Below are positions 8,766 to 16,944 of a stretch of 61,996 nucleotides of DNA, in pieces. Every line of letters begins with the position of its first letter. Positions within the stretch are counted from its first letter, which is position 1. The DNA is taken from positions 1 through 61,996 of the forward strand of contig JAUIIG010000011.1 of NCBI GenBank assembly GCA_030431875.1, read 5' to 3'. The notes beneath the pieces were generated by a model. That model was not told where the DNA came from. It saw only the letters and a list, made by a program, of their open reading frames with translations, and ran no database searches. This DNA is from Alphaproteobacteria bacterium. GTDB lineage: Bacteria > Pseudomonadota > Alphaproteobacteria > Sphingomonadales > Sphingomonadaceae. The position numbers and the translations under genes are program-made.

Positions 8766-9706
8766 GCGCGGGTTCCGACTACGACGACGATGAGACGGCA
8801 ACGCCGGGTCCGGCGTGGCTTGGTCCGAAAGCCAGCGAGCACGAGGTTGTCACCCGGTCGCGGGCAGGCAAAGGCCTGTCGATGCGCGCGCTGGTACCCA
8901 ATGCCATCACTGCTGCCGCCCTGTGCTCCGGCCTGACGAGCATCCTGTTCGCCATTGCCGGGCAGTGGGACAAGGCGGTCTTCGCCATGATCTTTGCCGG
9001 TGTGCTGGATGGCATGGATGGTCGCATCGCCCGCCTGCTGAAGGCCCAGTCGCGTTTCGGGGCGGAACTCGACAGCCTCGCCGATTCCGCCAGCTTCGGC
9101 ATGGCGCCTGCGCTGGTGTTGTACCTGTGGTCGCTCGTGGAGGTGCCGCGCTTCGGCTGGCTGGCTGCGCTGGCATATGCCATTTGTTGCGCGCTGCGCC
9201 TCGCACGTTTCAACGCCCAGATCGACGTTGACGACCAGCCACACAAGCTGGCCGGGTTCCTTACCGGCGTTCCTGCCCCGATGGGAGCGGGCTTTGCCTT
9301 CATGCCGATGTACCTTTGGCTGGCGACCGACGCGGAGGTGTTCCGCGAACCCTGGCTGGTTGGCCCATGGCTGGTGTTCGTCGCACTGCTGATGGTGTCG
9401 AACCTTGCCACGCCCAGCTGGAAGTCGCTGCGCCCGTCACCCAGCCTGAAGCTGTTTGTCCTCGTGCTGGCAGGCCTGATGGTGGGCGGCCTGCTGATCG
9501 AAACCTGGTGGACGCTGGTGCTGATCGGGGTGGTCTATTCCGCGCTGATCGTCTGGACCCTGTTCCGCTACGCTGCGGTCAAACGCGGTCATCGCGAGGC
9601 GAAGGTACCGGACGAAAAGCCCGAAAGTGTCACGCCGCCAGAAGGGCGAAAGCCTCTCGCGGTTGACGAGGTTGAACAGCAACTGGCGCAGGATCGCGAT
9701 CCATAG
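8762..9706 (+). CDS. pssA: CDP-diacylglycerol--serine O-phosphatidyltransferase
   Basis: Integral membrane enzyme that makes phosphatidylserine from CDP-diacylglycerol and serine, feeding the adjacent Psd. The CDP-alcohol phosphotransferase signature is complete: Asp83, Asp86-Gly87, Ala90-Arg91, Gly100, Asp104 and Asp108. About seven hydrophobic helices follow an acidic cytosolic N-terminus (DYDDDE). A charged hydrophilic tail of about 45 residues follows the last helix. At 314 aa it is somewhat longer than the roughly 250-290 aa common in the family, owing to both tails. The start is a GTG overlapping the psd stop. The last 77 bases of the gene are overlapped on the other strand by a 66-aa ORF. 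Confidence 0.93.
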   Translation: MSAGSDYDDDETATPGPAWLGPKASEHEVVTRSRAGKGLSMRALVPNAITAAALCSGLTSILFAIAGQWDKAVFAMIFAGVLDGMDGRIARLLKAQSRFGAELDSLADSASFGMAPALVLYLWSLVEVPRFGWLAALAYAICCALRLARFNAQIDVDDQPHKLAGFLTGVPAPMGAGFAFMPMYLWLATDAEVFREPWLVGPWLVFVALLMVSNLATPSWKSLRPSPSLKLFVLVLAGLMVGGLLIETWWTLVLIGVVYSALIVWTLFRYAAVKRGHREAKVPDEKPESVTPPEGRKPLAVDEVEQQLAQDRDP

Positions 9707-9830
9707 CGGCCAGCTCAGCGCGGATCATGCGCCAGCGGACCAGCCCCTGGAACACCGATTCAAGGCACGACGCCAGCGACAGCGCGGCGATCAATCCGAA
9801 GAACAGCGAAATTGCGACTGCCAGTGCCAT
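9630..9830 (-). CDS. 66-aa single-span membrane protein, probably SOS-controlled
   Basis: No named family is recognised. The product has one hydrophobic helix at residues about 3-24, with a single Cys at its end. A basic, amphipathic stretch follows (GLVRWRMIRAEL), then a Pro-rich tail ([12 protein letters not shown]) ending in a short hydrophobic patch. I chose the ATG at 9830, which has an AGGGAA about eight bases upstream; an earlier in-frame start at 9905 would run through the regulatory sites. Three GTTC-N7-GTTC boxes lie 32-98 bases upstream, which points to LexA control. In Caulobacter, SOS induction makes small membrane proteins (SidA, DidA) that block division, and this gene may have a comparable role. 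Its 3' end overlaps convergent pssA. Confidence 0.7.
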   Translation of the reverse strand: MALAVAISLFFGLIAALSLASCLESVFQGLVRWRMIRAELAAMDRDPAPVAVQPRQPREAFALLAA

Positions 9831-9861
9831 TGAGTGATTCCCTGTGCGATTGCGTTGATTC

Positions 9862-9876
9862 GTTCTTGTTGCGTTC
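9862..9876. promoter_or_regulatory. LexA (SOS) box A, GTTC-N7-GTTC
   Basis: GTTC at 9862-9865 and 9873-9876 are separated by exactly seven bases, the alphaproteobacterial LexA motif (GAAC-N7-GAAC on the other strand). It lies 32 bases upstream of the 66-aa ORF, near the expected transcription start of the leftward promoter. Confidence 0.7.
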
Positions 9877-9879
9877 CAT

Positions 9880-9894
9880 GTTCCACTTTCGTTC
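9880..9894. promoter_or_regulatory. LexA (SOS) box B, GTTC-N7-GTTC
   Basis: GTTC at 9880-9883 and 9891-9894 are separated by exactly seven bases. The box lies just downstream of the TTGACC -35-like element for leftward transcription, so a bound repressor would cover the promoter. It starts 18 bases from box A. Confidence 0.7.
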
Positions 9895-9899
9895 CAGCG

Positions 9900-9905
9900 G
9901 GTCAA
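9900..9905 (-). promoter_or_regulatory. Putative -35 element for the 66-aa ORF
   Basis: On the minus strand this reads TTGACC, a near-consensus sigma-70 -35 hexamer, sitting between LexA boxes B and C. The matching -10 region at about 9877-9883 is poor (AACATG), so the promoter call rests mainly on the -35 and on the placement of the boxes. Confidence 0.4.
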
Positions 9906-9913
9906 GAACTTTT

Positions 9914-9928
9914 GTTCTCACGATGTTC
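9914..9928. promoter_or_regulatory. LexA (SOS) box C, GTTC-N7-GTTC
   Basis: GTTC at 9914-9917 and 9925-9928 are separated by exactly seven bases. It is upstream of the TTGACC element for the leftward gene and about 200 bases from the rpsB start. The first GTTC also pairs with GAAC at 9906-9909 to form GAAC-TTTT-GTTC. Confidence 0.65.
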
Positions 9929-10126
9929 TCATGTGGTGAATTGGGGCTGGATTTCCCCGTACCACTCGGCTAGTGGCGCGACCGCCTGAAGGGCTGGAGC
10001 GATTCCCGTTCCTGCCGAAGAGGGCAAATCCACATGGAAGGCACTGACATACCGGTGCTGCCCGCGCGTTTCGGCGCAAGGGTCGGTTCCCCGTCTTCCA
10101 GAGGCTTAACCGGAAAGGAATTACCT

Positions 10127-10897
10127 ATGGCGGGTCCCACCGTCACCATGCAGCAATTGATCGAGGCCGGCGCACACTTCGGCCACCAGACCCACCGCTG
10201 GAACCCGCGGATGAAGCCGTATATCTTCGGCGACCGCAACGGCGTTCACATCATCGACCTGTCGCAGACCGTGCCGCTGTTCGCACGCGCGCTGGACTTC
10301 ATCTCGTCGACCACCCGCGCCGGCGGCAAGGTGCTGTTCGTCGGCACCAAGCGCCAGGCGCAGGAACCGATTGCTCAGGCTGCCCGTTCGTGCGGCCAGC
10401 ACTTCGTCAACCACCGCTGGCTGGGCGGCATGCTCACCAATTGGAAGACGATCTCGCAGTCGATCAAGGAACTGAAGACTCTCGAGGAAAAGCTGTCGGG
10501 TGATACCCACGGCCTGACCAAGAAGGAAATCCTCCAGCTGACCCGCAAGAAGGACAAGCTGGAACTGTCGCTCGGCGGTATCCGTGACATGGGCGGCGTT
10601 CCCGACGTGATGTTCGTGATCGACGCCAACAAGGAGGACCTCGCGATCAAGGAAGCCAACGTGCTTGGTATTCCGGTTGTCGCGGTTCTTGATACCAACG
10701 TCGATCCGTCGGGCATCGCTTTCCCGGTTCCGGGCAACGACGACGCCAGCCGCGCTGTGCGTCTTTACTGCGACGCTGTTGCTGCCGCTGCAAGCGCCGG
10801 CAAGGGCGAAGGCGTGGTGGACTCGGGTGCCGACATCGGCGCCATGGACGCTCCGCCCGCAGAAGCAGTTGCCGAGGAAGCTCCGGCCGAGGCCTGA
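10127..10897 (+). CDS. rpsB: 30S ribosomal protein S2
   Basis: Structural protein of the small ribosomal subunit, needed for S1 docking and translation initiation. The 256-aa product has the S2 hallmarks [14 protein letters not shown] near the N-terminus, [22 protein letters not shown] and [13 protein letters not shown]. The C-terminus ends in an acidic Ala/Glu-rich tail ([12 protein letters not shown]), common in alphaproteobacterial S2. I placed the start at the ATG after AAAGGAA because the protein then begins [11 protein letters not shown]; an upstream in-frame extension of 31 residues does not look like S2. A long untranslated leader of about 200 bases separates it from the LexA boxes. 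tsf follows in the conserved rpsB-tsf order. Confidence 0.97.
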   Translation: MAGPTVTMQQLIEAGAHFGHQTHRWNPRMKPYIFGDRNGVHIIDLSQTVPLFARALDFISSTTRAGGKVLFVGTKRQAQEPIAQAARSCGQHFVNHRWLGGMLTNWKTISQSIKELKTLEEKLSGDTHGLTKKEILQLTRKKDKLELSLGGIRDMGGVPDVMFVIDANKEDLAIKEANVLGIPVVAVLDTNVDPSGIAFPVPGNDDASRAVRLYCDAVAAAASAGKGEGVVDSGADIGAMDAPPAEAVAEEAPAEA

Positions 10898-10909
10898 TCT
10901 TCATCCGAT

Positions 10910-10940
10910 GCGCGGCCTGCGAACGCTTCGTAAGCCGCGC
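10910..10940 (+). other. Hairpin between rpsB and tsf
   Basis: GCGCGGC (10910-10916) pairs with GCCGCGC (10934-10940), and inside this CGAA and TTCG pair around a CGC loop. No U-run follows, so it is more likely a processing or partial attenuation structure than a full terminator. It lies in the 160-base rpsB-tsf spacer. Confidence 0.45.
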
Positions 10941-11057
10941 GTCACAATTGCACGACATGGCGCCACCGATCACGGCCATCGCTGGCCGCGATAGCCCGCA
11001 ATGATAATTTCACCGGGGCAATCCGGTGCCACATTTGAAGCATCGAAGGAATTAGAC

Positions 11058-11984
11058 ATGGCTGCATTTTCTGCATCCGACGTGAAGGCCCTGCGCGAAA
11101 AGACCGGCGCGGGCATGATGGACGCCAAGAAGGCGCTCGAAGAAGCCAATGGCGACATCGAAGCCGCAGTTGACGCACTGCGCGCCAAGGGTCTCGCCAC
11201 CGCCCAGAAGAAGTCCAGCCGCACCGCGGCAGAGGGCCTCGTCGGCGTGGCCGTGGAAGGCACCAAGGGCGTTGCCGTCGAAGTGAACTCGGAAACCGAC
11301 TTCGTCGCCAAGAACGACAAGTTCCAGGACTTCGTCCGCAACACCACCGAAGCCGCCCTCGGCCTCGGTTCGGACGACGTCGAAGCCCTCAAGGCAGCTG
11401 CCTATCCGGGCGGCGGCACCGTGGCCGACAAGCTGACCGACAACGTCGCCACCATCGGTGAAAACCAGCAGGTACGCCGCATGAAGTCCGTCAGCGTCAC
11501 CAACGGCATTGTCGTGCCCTACATGCACAATGCGCAGGCTCCGAACCTCGGCAAGATCGGCGTGCTCGTCGCTCTCGAGAGCGAAGCCGGTGCCGACGTG
11601 CTGGAACCGCTGGGCAAGCAGCTGGCCATGCACATTGCCGCTGCCTTCCCGCAGGCCCTGACCGCTGAAGACCTCGACGCCGACGTGATCGAGCGTGAGC
11701 GCAAGATCGCTGCCGAAAAGGCTGCCGAAAGCGGCAAGCCCGAAAACGTGCAGGAAAAGATGGTTGAAGGTGCCGTCAAGAAGTACGCCAAGGAGAACGC
11801 TCTCCTCAGCCAGGTCTTCGTGATGGACAACAAGACCCCGATCGCTGACGTCGTTGCCGCCGCTGGAAAGGAAGCCGGCACGTCGATCACACTGGTCGAC
11901 TACGTCCGCTTCCAGCTGGGCGAAGGCATCGAAAAGGAAGAAAGCGACTTCGCCGCAGAAGTCGCAGCTGCCGTCGGCGGCTGA
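11058..11984 (+). CDS. tsf: Translation elongation factor Ts
   Basis: Guanine-nucleotide exchange factor that recycles EF-Tu-GDP to EF-Tu-GTP in the cytosol. The 308-aa product has the N-terminal UBA-like region ([23 protein letters not shown]) and the EF-Tu-contacting [11 protein letters not shown] motif near residue 80. The C-terminal module ([17 protein letters not shown], then LLSQVFV) is also present. The ATG follows GAAGGAATTAGAC. It lies downstream of rpsB as in most bacteria, but 160 bases away, so it may have its own start or be processed from a shared transcript. A GNRA-loop hairpin follows the stop. A 19-codon upstream extension in frame has no family support and was not used. Confidence 0.97.
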   Translation: MAAFSASDVKALREKTGAGMMDAKKALEEANGDIEAAVDALRAKGLATAQKKSSRTAAEGLVGVAVEGTKGVAVEVNSETDFVAKNDKFQDFVRNTTEAALGLGSDDVEALKAAAYPGGGTVADKLTDNVATIGENQQVRRMKSVSVTNGIVVPYMHNAQAPNLGKIGVLVALESEAGADVLEPLGKQLAMHIAAAFPQALTAEDLDADVIERERKIAAEKAAESGKPENVQEKMVEGAVKKYAKENALLSQVFVMDNKTPIADVVAAAGKEAGTSITLVDYVRFQLGEGIEKEESDFAAEVAAAVGG

Positions 11985-12008
11985 TCGCTTCCAACCTGAC
12001 GCATTTGG

Positions 12009-12040
12009 GGCCGTCGGACCGCAAGGTTCGGCGGCCTCTT
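12009..12040. terminator. Likely terminator after tsf, shared with convergent gene
   Basis: GGCCGTCGGACC (12009-12020) and GGTTCGGCGGCC (12025-12036) pair over 12 positions, with two G-U pairs, around a GCAA tetraloop. TCTT follows. It stands between the tsf stop and the stop of the convergent phosphoesterase gene, so it may serve both strands. The U-tract is weak. Confidence 0.6.
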
Positions 12041-12041
12041 G

Positions 12042-12893
12042 CTATCTGGCGGTCAGTTCCACCAGCCATATCTCCGGATGGGTGCCGAACCGCAAAGGCA
12101 GCACGCTGGTGCCGAGGCCAGCGCCGACAATCACCGTCTGTTCGTGTTCGATGGTTTCGCCGCAGGCGAAGCGGTCTCCATATCGAGACAGTGTGGTGGG
12201 TGCGCCGATAAAGGGCAGCCGAATCTGCCCGCAGTGGGTGTGACCGGCCAGAACCAACGAGACATCGCCTGGCACCTGCGGGAAGATATCCGGGCTGTGC
12301 GTCAGGATCAGCCTGCCGCCCTGCAGTTCGTCCATCGCCTCGATCACCAGCGGCAAGTCATCGCGCCGGGTGTAGGCATCGTCCACGCCGCCTACCACCA
12401 GCGGACCGATCTGCGCCGCCTCGTTCTGCAGCACGCGGATCCCGTGGCGATCGAGCTCGCTGCGCAGGCCTTCCCAGTCGAACCAGTGATCGTGATTGCC
12501 CGGTGCCACGACCACGCCGAGCGGCGCATCGAGATTGCCCAGCGGTGCAACGATCTCCTCCGGCGTATAGACGTGGGTGGAGAAGCCTTTTTCACTCACC
12601 AGGTCGCCCGCGATCAGGACGATATCGGGTTCCAGCGCGTTGATCTGTTCGACAATCCGCTCAAGCCGTTCGGGTGGCATATCCGGCCCGGCGACATGCA
12701 CGTCGGAAATCAGCGCGGCGGTAATTGGCGCGGCATCTGCTGGAAAGCCATGCAGCGCGACCTGTGTGCGCAGCACTTCCGGATCGCGCATCGTATCGTA
12801 CCATGCCTTGGCGCAAAGTAGCAGGCCGATCGCCAGCAAGGCGAGGGTAATGCGTTTCCAGTTCCGGAGGAGTGCGGAGAGAATGCGAGGCAT
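12042..12893 (-). CDS. Membrane-anchored metallophosphoesterase (YaeI-like)
   Basis: Calcineurin-like phosphoesterase of 283 aa with an N-terminal membrane anchor at residues about 14-30. The five metal-binding blocks are visible in order: SDVH (63-66), GDLV (96-99), GNHDHW (132-137), THSPD, and GHTHCGQ near residue 219. The single anchor followed by the domain is the layout of E. coli YaeI and its relatives, where phosphodiesterase activity has been reported. The physiological substrate is unknown, although lipid or nucleotide phosphodiesters are plausible. I chose ATG 12893 (MPRILSALLRNW) because it begins just before the anchor; an extension of 24 codons upstream looks non-coding. It is convergent with tsf and divergent from pyrH. 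Confidence 0.85.
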   Translation of the reverse strand: MPRILSALLRNWKRITLALLAIGLLLCAKAWYDTMRDPEVLRTQVALHGFPADAAPITAALISDVHVAGPDMPPERLERIVEQINALEPDIVLIAGDLVSEKGFSTHVYTPEEIVAPLGNLDAPLGVVVAPGNHDHWFDWEGLRSELDRHGIRVLQNEAAQIGPLVVGGVDDAYTRRDDLPLVIEAMDELQGGRLILTHSPDIFPQVPGDVSLVLAGHTHCGQIRLPFIGAPTTLSRYGDRFACGETIEHEQTVIVGAGLGTSVLPLRFGTHPEIWLVELTAR

Positions 12894-13023
12894 GGGTTCA
12901 TTGCTGGCGCAGCAATACAGGTCTCGCAAGCCAAAGAGGCAAAACCGGCGGGGAACACTTGGCACATTGCCTCGCTGTCTCTAACAGTCGCGCCAACCTG
13001 CTTTCGAGAGGAACTATCCACCC

Positions 13024-13743
13024 ATGTTGCTGCCCGACACCAAGCGTATCCTGCTCAAGCTTTCGGGCGAGGTGCTGATGGGGGAGCAGGACTTCGGCAT
13101 CGACACCGATTACGTCATGCGCCTTGCCGAAGAAGTTAAGGCGGCGAAGGACACGGGGCTGGAGATCTGCCTGGTCATCGGCGGCGGCAATATCTTCCGC
13201 GGCATGGCGGGCGCCGCGCAGGGCATGGACCGCGCGCAGGCCGACTACATGGGCATGCTGGCGACGGTCATGAATGCCCTCGCCATGCAAAGCGCGCTGG
13301 AGCAGCTGGGTGTGCACACCCGCGTGCAGAGCGCGATCCAGATGGACCAGGTGTGCGAGCCCGTCATCCGGCGCCGCGCGGAAAGGCACCTCGAAAAGGG
13401 GCGCATCGTGATCTTTGCGGCAGGTGTGGGCGCGCCCTATTTCACCACCGATTCCGGTGCCGCCCTGCGTGCTGCGGAAATGCGCTGCGACGCGCTGCTC
13501 AAGGGCACCAGCGTGGACGGGGTCTACAGTGCCGATCCCAAGCGCGATCCCGATGCCAAGCGTTTCGATACGGTCACCTATGACAAGGTGCTGGCAGATA
13601 ATTTGAAGGTTATGGACGCCTCGGCCGTGGCCCTGTGCCGCGATAACGAAATCCCCATCGTGGTCTTTTCGATCCGCCAGCGGGGCAATGTCGCGCGGGT
13701 GCTGGAAGGCAAGGGCGTCCAGACGATTGTACAGAAGGACTGA
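13024..13743 (+). CDS. pyrH: UMP kinase
   Basis: Hexameric cytosolic kinase that phosphorylates UMP to UDP in pyrimidine nucleotide synthesis. The 239-aa product carries the amino-acid kinase fold motifs RILLKLSGE near the N-terminus, [10 protein letters not shown] around residues 52-61, and [19 protein letters not shown] for nucleotide binding. [14 protein letters not shown] is the conserved C-terminal block. AGAGGAA lies about ten bases before the ATG. frr follows four bases after the stop, the usual pyrH-frr pairing. In the family, activity is activated by GTP and inhibited by UTP; no transcriptional control site is evident here. Confidence 0.97.
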   Translation: MLLPDTKRILLKLSGEVLMGEQDFGIDTDYVMRLAEEVKAAKDTGLEICLVIGGGNIFRGMAGAAQGMDRAQADYMGMLATVMNALAMQSALEQLGVHTRVQSAIQMDQVCEPVIRRRAERHLEKGRIVIFAAGVGAPYFTTDSGAALRAAEMRCDALLKGTSVDGVYSADPKRDPDAKRFDTVTYDKVLADNLKVMDASAVALCRDNEIPIVVFSIRQRGNVARVLEGKGVQTIVQKD

Positions 13744-13747
13744 GACG

Positions 13748-14305
13748 ATGCCGAAGTATGACAAGAGCGACGTGGAACGCCGCATGGCGGGCGCAGTGGA
13801 AAGCCTGAAGGGTGACCTGTCGGGCCTGCGCACGGGTCGTGCGAATACGGCTCTGCTCGATCCCGTGGTGGTCGAGGTTTACGGATCGATGATGCCGCTC
13901 AACCAGGTGGCCACCGTCTCCGCTCCCGAACCGCGCATGCTCAGCGTGCAGGTGTGGGACAAGAGCAACGTCAATGCGGTGGAGAAGGGCATCACCAAGG
14001 CCAACCTCGGTCTCAACCCGATGAGCGATGGCCAGACCATCCGCCTGCCCATGCCCGATCTCAACGAGGAACGCCGCCGCGAACTGGCCAAGCTGGCGGG
14101 CGACTATGGCGAAAAGGCCAAGATCGCCATCCGCAACGTGCGCCGTGATGCCAACGACGCACTGAAGGAAGACGAGAAGAAGAAGGAAATCTCCGAAGAC
14201 GACCGCAAGCGTCTGGAGGACGAAGTGCAGAAGCTGACCGACAAGTATGTCGCTGACGTCGATACCGCCACGTCCACCAAGGAAAAGGAAATCATGACGC
14301 AGTAG
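13748..14305 (+). CDS. frr: Ribosome recycling factor
   Basis: Cytosolic factor that, with EF-G, splits post-termination ribosomes. The 185-aa length is exactly typical. The protein has the family blocks [20 protein letters not shown] near residues 27-46, the [16 protein letters not shown] turn, and the long helical [18 protein letters not shown]-like C-terminal arm. The ATG follows GAGACG only four bases after the pyrH stop, so translation is probably coupled. uppS follows 20 bases downstream, and the run from rpsB to fabZ preserves a widely shared alphaproteobacterial order. Nothing unusual was seen in the sequence. Confidence 0.97.
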   Translation: MPKYDKSDVERRMAGAVESLKGDLSGLRTGRANTALLDPVVVEVYGSMMPLNQVATVSAPEPRMLSVQVWDKSNVNAVEKGITKANLGLNPMSDGQTIRLPMPDLNEERRRELAKLAGDYGEKAKIAIRNVRRDANDALKEDEKKKEISEDDRKRLEDEVQKLTDKYVADVDTATSTKEKEIMTQ

Positions 14306-14325
14306 GCGTCTGAGGGTCGCGTCCC

Positions 14326-15006
14326 GTGGCTGAATCCAACTTCCCTCGCCATGTCGCGATCATCATGGACGGCAATGGCCGCTGGGCGAAGCGGCGTGCC
14401 CTGCCGCGGGCCATGGGTCACAAGGCGGGCGGCGATGCCGTGCGTCGGACGGTGCAGGCGGCGGAAGACCTGGGGCTGGAATGCCTGACGCTCTACGCCT
14501 TCTCCAGCGAGAACTGGAAGCGCGAGGAAAGCGAGATTTCCGACCTGATGAACCTCATGCGCAGGTTTATAGAGGCCAACCTCACCGACATGATCGAACG
14601 CAAGGTGCGACTGAAGATCATCGGCGATTACAAGGCCTTCGCGCCCGATATTGTCGAAAAGCTCGAAGACGCGCTGGAGCGCACTTCTGGCGGCACGCGC
14701 ACCCTGGCGGTGGCGCTCAACTACGGCGCGCAGCAGGAAATCGCGCGGGCGGCGCGGCTGGCGGCTGAAGAGGGGTCTATCGACCCTGAAGGCATCGAGA
14801 AGCACCTCTACACTACCGACCTGCCGCCGCTCGACCTGCTGATCCGCACCAGCGGCGAAGTGCGGCTGTCGAACTTCCTGCTGTGGCAGGCGGCCTATGC
14901 CGAAATGCTGTTCCTCGACGTGCTCTGGCCCGACTTCGGCGAGGAGCACCTGCGCGCGGCCTGCGAAGAATTCGCCAAGCGGGAGCGGCGCTATGGCGGA
15001 CGGTGA
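14326..15006 (+). CDS. uppS: Undecaprenyl diphosphate synthase (cis-prenyltransferase)
   Basis: Cytosolic, membrane-associated enzyme that adds eight isopentenyl units to farnesyl diphosphate, giving the lipid carrier for peptidoglycan and O-antigen. The 226-aa product has the catalytic motif HVAIIMDGNGRWAKRR, with Asp15 as the Mg2+-binding aspartate. It also has GHKAGGDAVRR, YAFSSENWKR and the C-terminal DLLIRTSGEVRLSNFLLWQ diphosphate-binding block. GEVRLSNF is a small departure from the more usual GE.RISNF. The start is a GTG at 14326 inside CCCGTGGCTG, with no strong Shine-Dalgarno. Its 3' end overlaps cdsA by 14 bases. Confidence 0.95.
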   Translation: MAESNFPRHVAIIMDGNGRWAKRRALPRAMGHKAGGDAVRRTVQAAEDLGLECLTLYAFSSENWKREESEISDLMNLMRRFIEANLTDMIERKVRLKIIGDYKAFAPDIVEKLEDALERTSGGTRTLAVALNYGAQQEIARAARLAAEEGSIDPEGIEKHLYTTDLPPLDLLIRTSGEVRLSNFLLWQAAYAEMLFLDVLWPDFGEEHLRAACEEFAKRERRYGGR

Positions 15007-15793
15007 GGACGAGGGCCTGCGCGACCAGCTGAAAGAAGCGGCTGCGGACGCCAAGGACGCGGTGAAGGACATCGTCGAAGAGGTGCCGCTGCCGGTTCGC
15101 ACCAGCGACCTGCCCAAGCGCGCGGCCTCAGCCGTGGTTATGCTGGCGGTGCTGGCGGGAATTGTCTGGGCGGGTGGTTATGTCTGGACCGGCTTTGCCG
15201 CACTCGTGGGACTGATCGTCTACGGCGAATGGTCGCGTATCGTGCTGCGCATGACCCAAAGCACCGTCAAGCGCGTGATCGGGCTGGTACTCGGCGTGAT
15301 CTATATTGGCGGGGCGACCTATTTCCTTGCGGTATTCGGCAATGACGAGGCCATGGGCGTGCCCGAAGGCCAGTGGCATTGGCCGTTGATCGCCCTGGTC
15401 GCCGTGGTGATCGCCACCGATACCGGAGCATACTTTGCCGGACGCGCCATTGGCGGGTCGAAGATCGCCCCGTCGATCAGCCCCTCGAAGACCTGGGCGG
15501 GGCTGATCGGCGGCATGGTCTGCGCGGCGGCCGTGCTGGCGCTGATCGTGCAAAACACCTTTATCGAAATGCCGCTCCCGATGGCCTTGCTGTTCGGCGC
15601 CGGGGCCGCAGTCATAGCGCAGGCCGGAGACTTCCTCGAGAGCGGGATGAAGCGAAAGGCGGGCCTGAAGGACTCGGGCACGCTGATTCCAGGACACGGC
15701 GGCTTCTTCGATCGGCTCGACGGACTATTGGCCGTATCCTGGGCGGCTGGCGCATGGGTGCTCGTGGCTCTACTGTACGCACCGGAACTATGA
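14993..15793 (+). CDS. cdsA: Phosphatidate cytidylyltransferase (CDP-diacylglycerol synthase)
   Basis: Integral membrane enzyme that converts phosphatidate and CTP to CDP-diacylglycerol, the common precursor for PssA (8.8 kb) and PgsA (42.7 kb). The 266-aa protein starts with an amphipathic charged N-terminus (DQLKEAAADAKDAVKD) followed by about seven hydrophobic helices. The family signature is complete near the C-terminus: ESGMKRKAGLKDSGTLIPGHGG followed by FFDRLDG. An internal ATDTGAYFAGRAIG motif is also typical. The ATG lies inside the end of uppS. The stop overlaps the dxr start (ATGA). Envelope-lipid and isoprenoid genes are thus translationally linked here. Confidence 0.95.
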   Translation: MADGEDEGLRDQLKEAAADAKDAVKDIVEEVPLPVRTSDLPKRAASAVVMLAVLAGIVWAGGYVWTGFAALVGLIVYGEWSRIVLRMTQSTVKRVIGLVLGVIYIGGATYFLAVFGNDEAMGVPEGQWHWPLIALVAVVIATDTGAYFAGRAIGGSKIAPSISPSKTWAGLIGGMVCAAAVLALIVQNTFIEMPLPMALLFGAGAAVIAQAGDFLESGMKRKAGLKDSGTLIPGHGGFFDRLDGLLAVSWAAGAWVLVALLYAPEL

Positions 15794-16944
15794 CCCGCAC
15801 CATCTCCATCCTCGGAGCCACCGGCTCTATTGGCGATTCCACGCTCGACCTCTTGCGCTTGCAGCCGGGTGAGTGGCGGGTAGTGGCGCTCAGCGCCAAT
15901 TGCTCTGCCGAGAAGCTGGCGCGGCTAGCCATCGAGTTTTCGGCCGAGATCGCCGTCGTCGGCGACGAGAAGTGCTTGCCCGAACTGCGCGAGCACCTGT
16001 CCGGCACCGGCATCAAGGCCGCTGGCGGCGCGCAGGCGCTGTGCGAAGCTGCCGCTCGCCCGTGCGACCTGACGGTTGCCGCCATTGTCGGCTGCGCGGG
16101 CCTTGCGCCCACCATGGCGGCCATCGAACAAGGCAAGACCGTCGCGCTCGCCAACAAGGAAGCGCTGGTTTCCGCGGGTGAGGTGATGACTGCCAAGGTT
16201 GCCAAGCACGGCACCACGCTGCTGCCGGTCGACAGCGAGCACAATGCGATCTTCCAGTGCCTGCAGGGCGGTGACATCGCCGACGTGCGCTGGATCACGC
16301 TGACGGCCAGTGGCGGCCCCTTCCGAACCAAGACCATGGCCGAACTGGAGGCCGCCACGCCCGCGCAGGCCGTAGCGCACCCCAATTGGGACATGGGCGC
16401 CAAGATCAGCGTCGACAGCGCCACGATGATGAACAAGGGACTCGAGTTTATCGAGGCCTTCCACCTGTTCCCCGTGGGGCTGGATCGCCTCAGGATCATC
16501 GTCCACCCACAGAGTGTGATCCATTCGATGGTCGAATATCGCGACGGTTCGACGCTCGCCCAGCTGGGCCCCAGCGACATGCGCGTGCCCATCGCCTCGA
16601 CGCTGGCGTGGCCCGCGCGCATGGACACGCTATGCAAGCCGCTGGACCTGGCAACCATCGGGGAACTCACCTTTTTCGCACCGGACGAGGAGCGTTTCCC
16701 GTCCACGAAACTGGCACGCGAGGCGGCCCATGCCGGCGGCGGGGCACCCGCCGTGCTCAACGCCGCGAACGAGGTCGCCGTGGCGGCCTTCCTTGCCGGT
16801 CAGCTAAAATTCACCCAAATTTCGGCAATAGTGGCTAGAACCCTCGACAAGTATGCGCCGCCTGCGCCCGAAACGCTCGACGCCGTGCTGGCTGTCGATG
16901 CCGAGGCGAGGGCGCGCGCCGGAGAGATGCTGGAGCCTGTTTAA
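15790..16944 (+). CDS. dxr: 1-deoxy-D-xylulose 5-phosphate reductoisomerase
   Basis: Cytosolic NADPH-dependent enzyme that makes methylerythritol 4-phosphate, the committed step of the MEP isoprenoid pathway and the fosmidomycin target. The 384-aa product has the N-terminal GATGSIGDSTL nucleotide-binding loop and ALANKEALVSAG. The metal-binding PVDSEHNAIFQCL contributes an Asp and a Glu. The flexible loop, HPNWDMG, and the substrate-binding NKGLEFIEAFHLF are also present. The start overlaps cdsA by four bases, and rseP begins immediately after the stop. It supplies the precursors used by the nearby uppS. Confidence 0.97.
   Translation: MTRTISILGATGSIGDSTLDLLRLQPGEWRVVALSANCSAEKLARLAIEFSAEIAVVGDEKCLPELREHLSGTGIKAAGGAQALCEAAARPCDLTVAAIVGCAGLAPTMAAIEQGKTVALANKEALVSAGEVMTAKVAKHGTTLLPVDSEHNAIFQCLQGGDIADVRWITLTASGGPFRTKTMAELEAATPAQAVAHPNWDMGAKISVDSATMMNKGLEFIEAFHLFPVGLDRLRIIVHPQSVIHSMVEYRDGSTLAQLGPSDMRVPIASTLAWPARMDTLCKPLDLATIGELTFFAPDEERFPSTKLAREAAHAGGGAPAVLNAANEVAVAAFLAGQLKFTQISAIVARTLDKYAPPAPETLDAVLAVDAEARARAGEMLEPV

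Noticed and set aside
10034-10126. Extended start for ribosomal protein S2
   Set aside because: The extra 31 residues are unlike S2 and the ATG at 10127 has a good AAAGGAA site.
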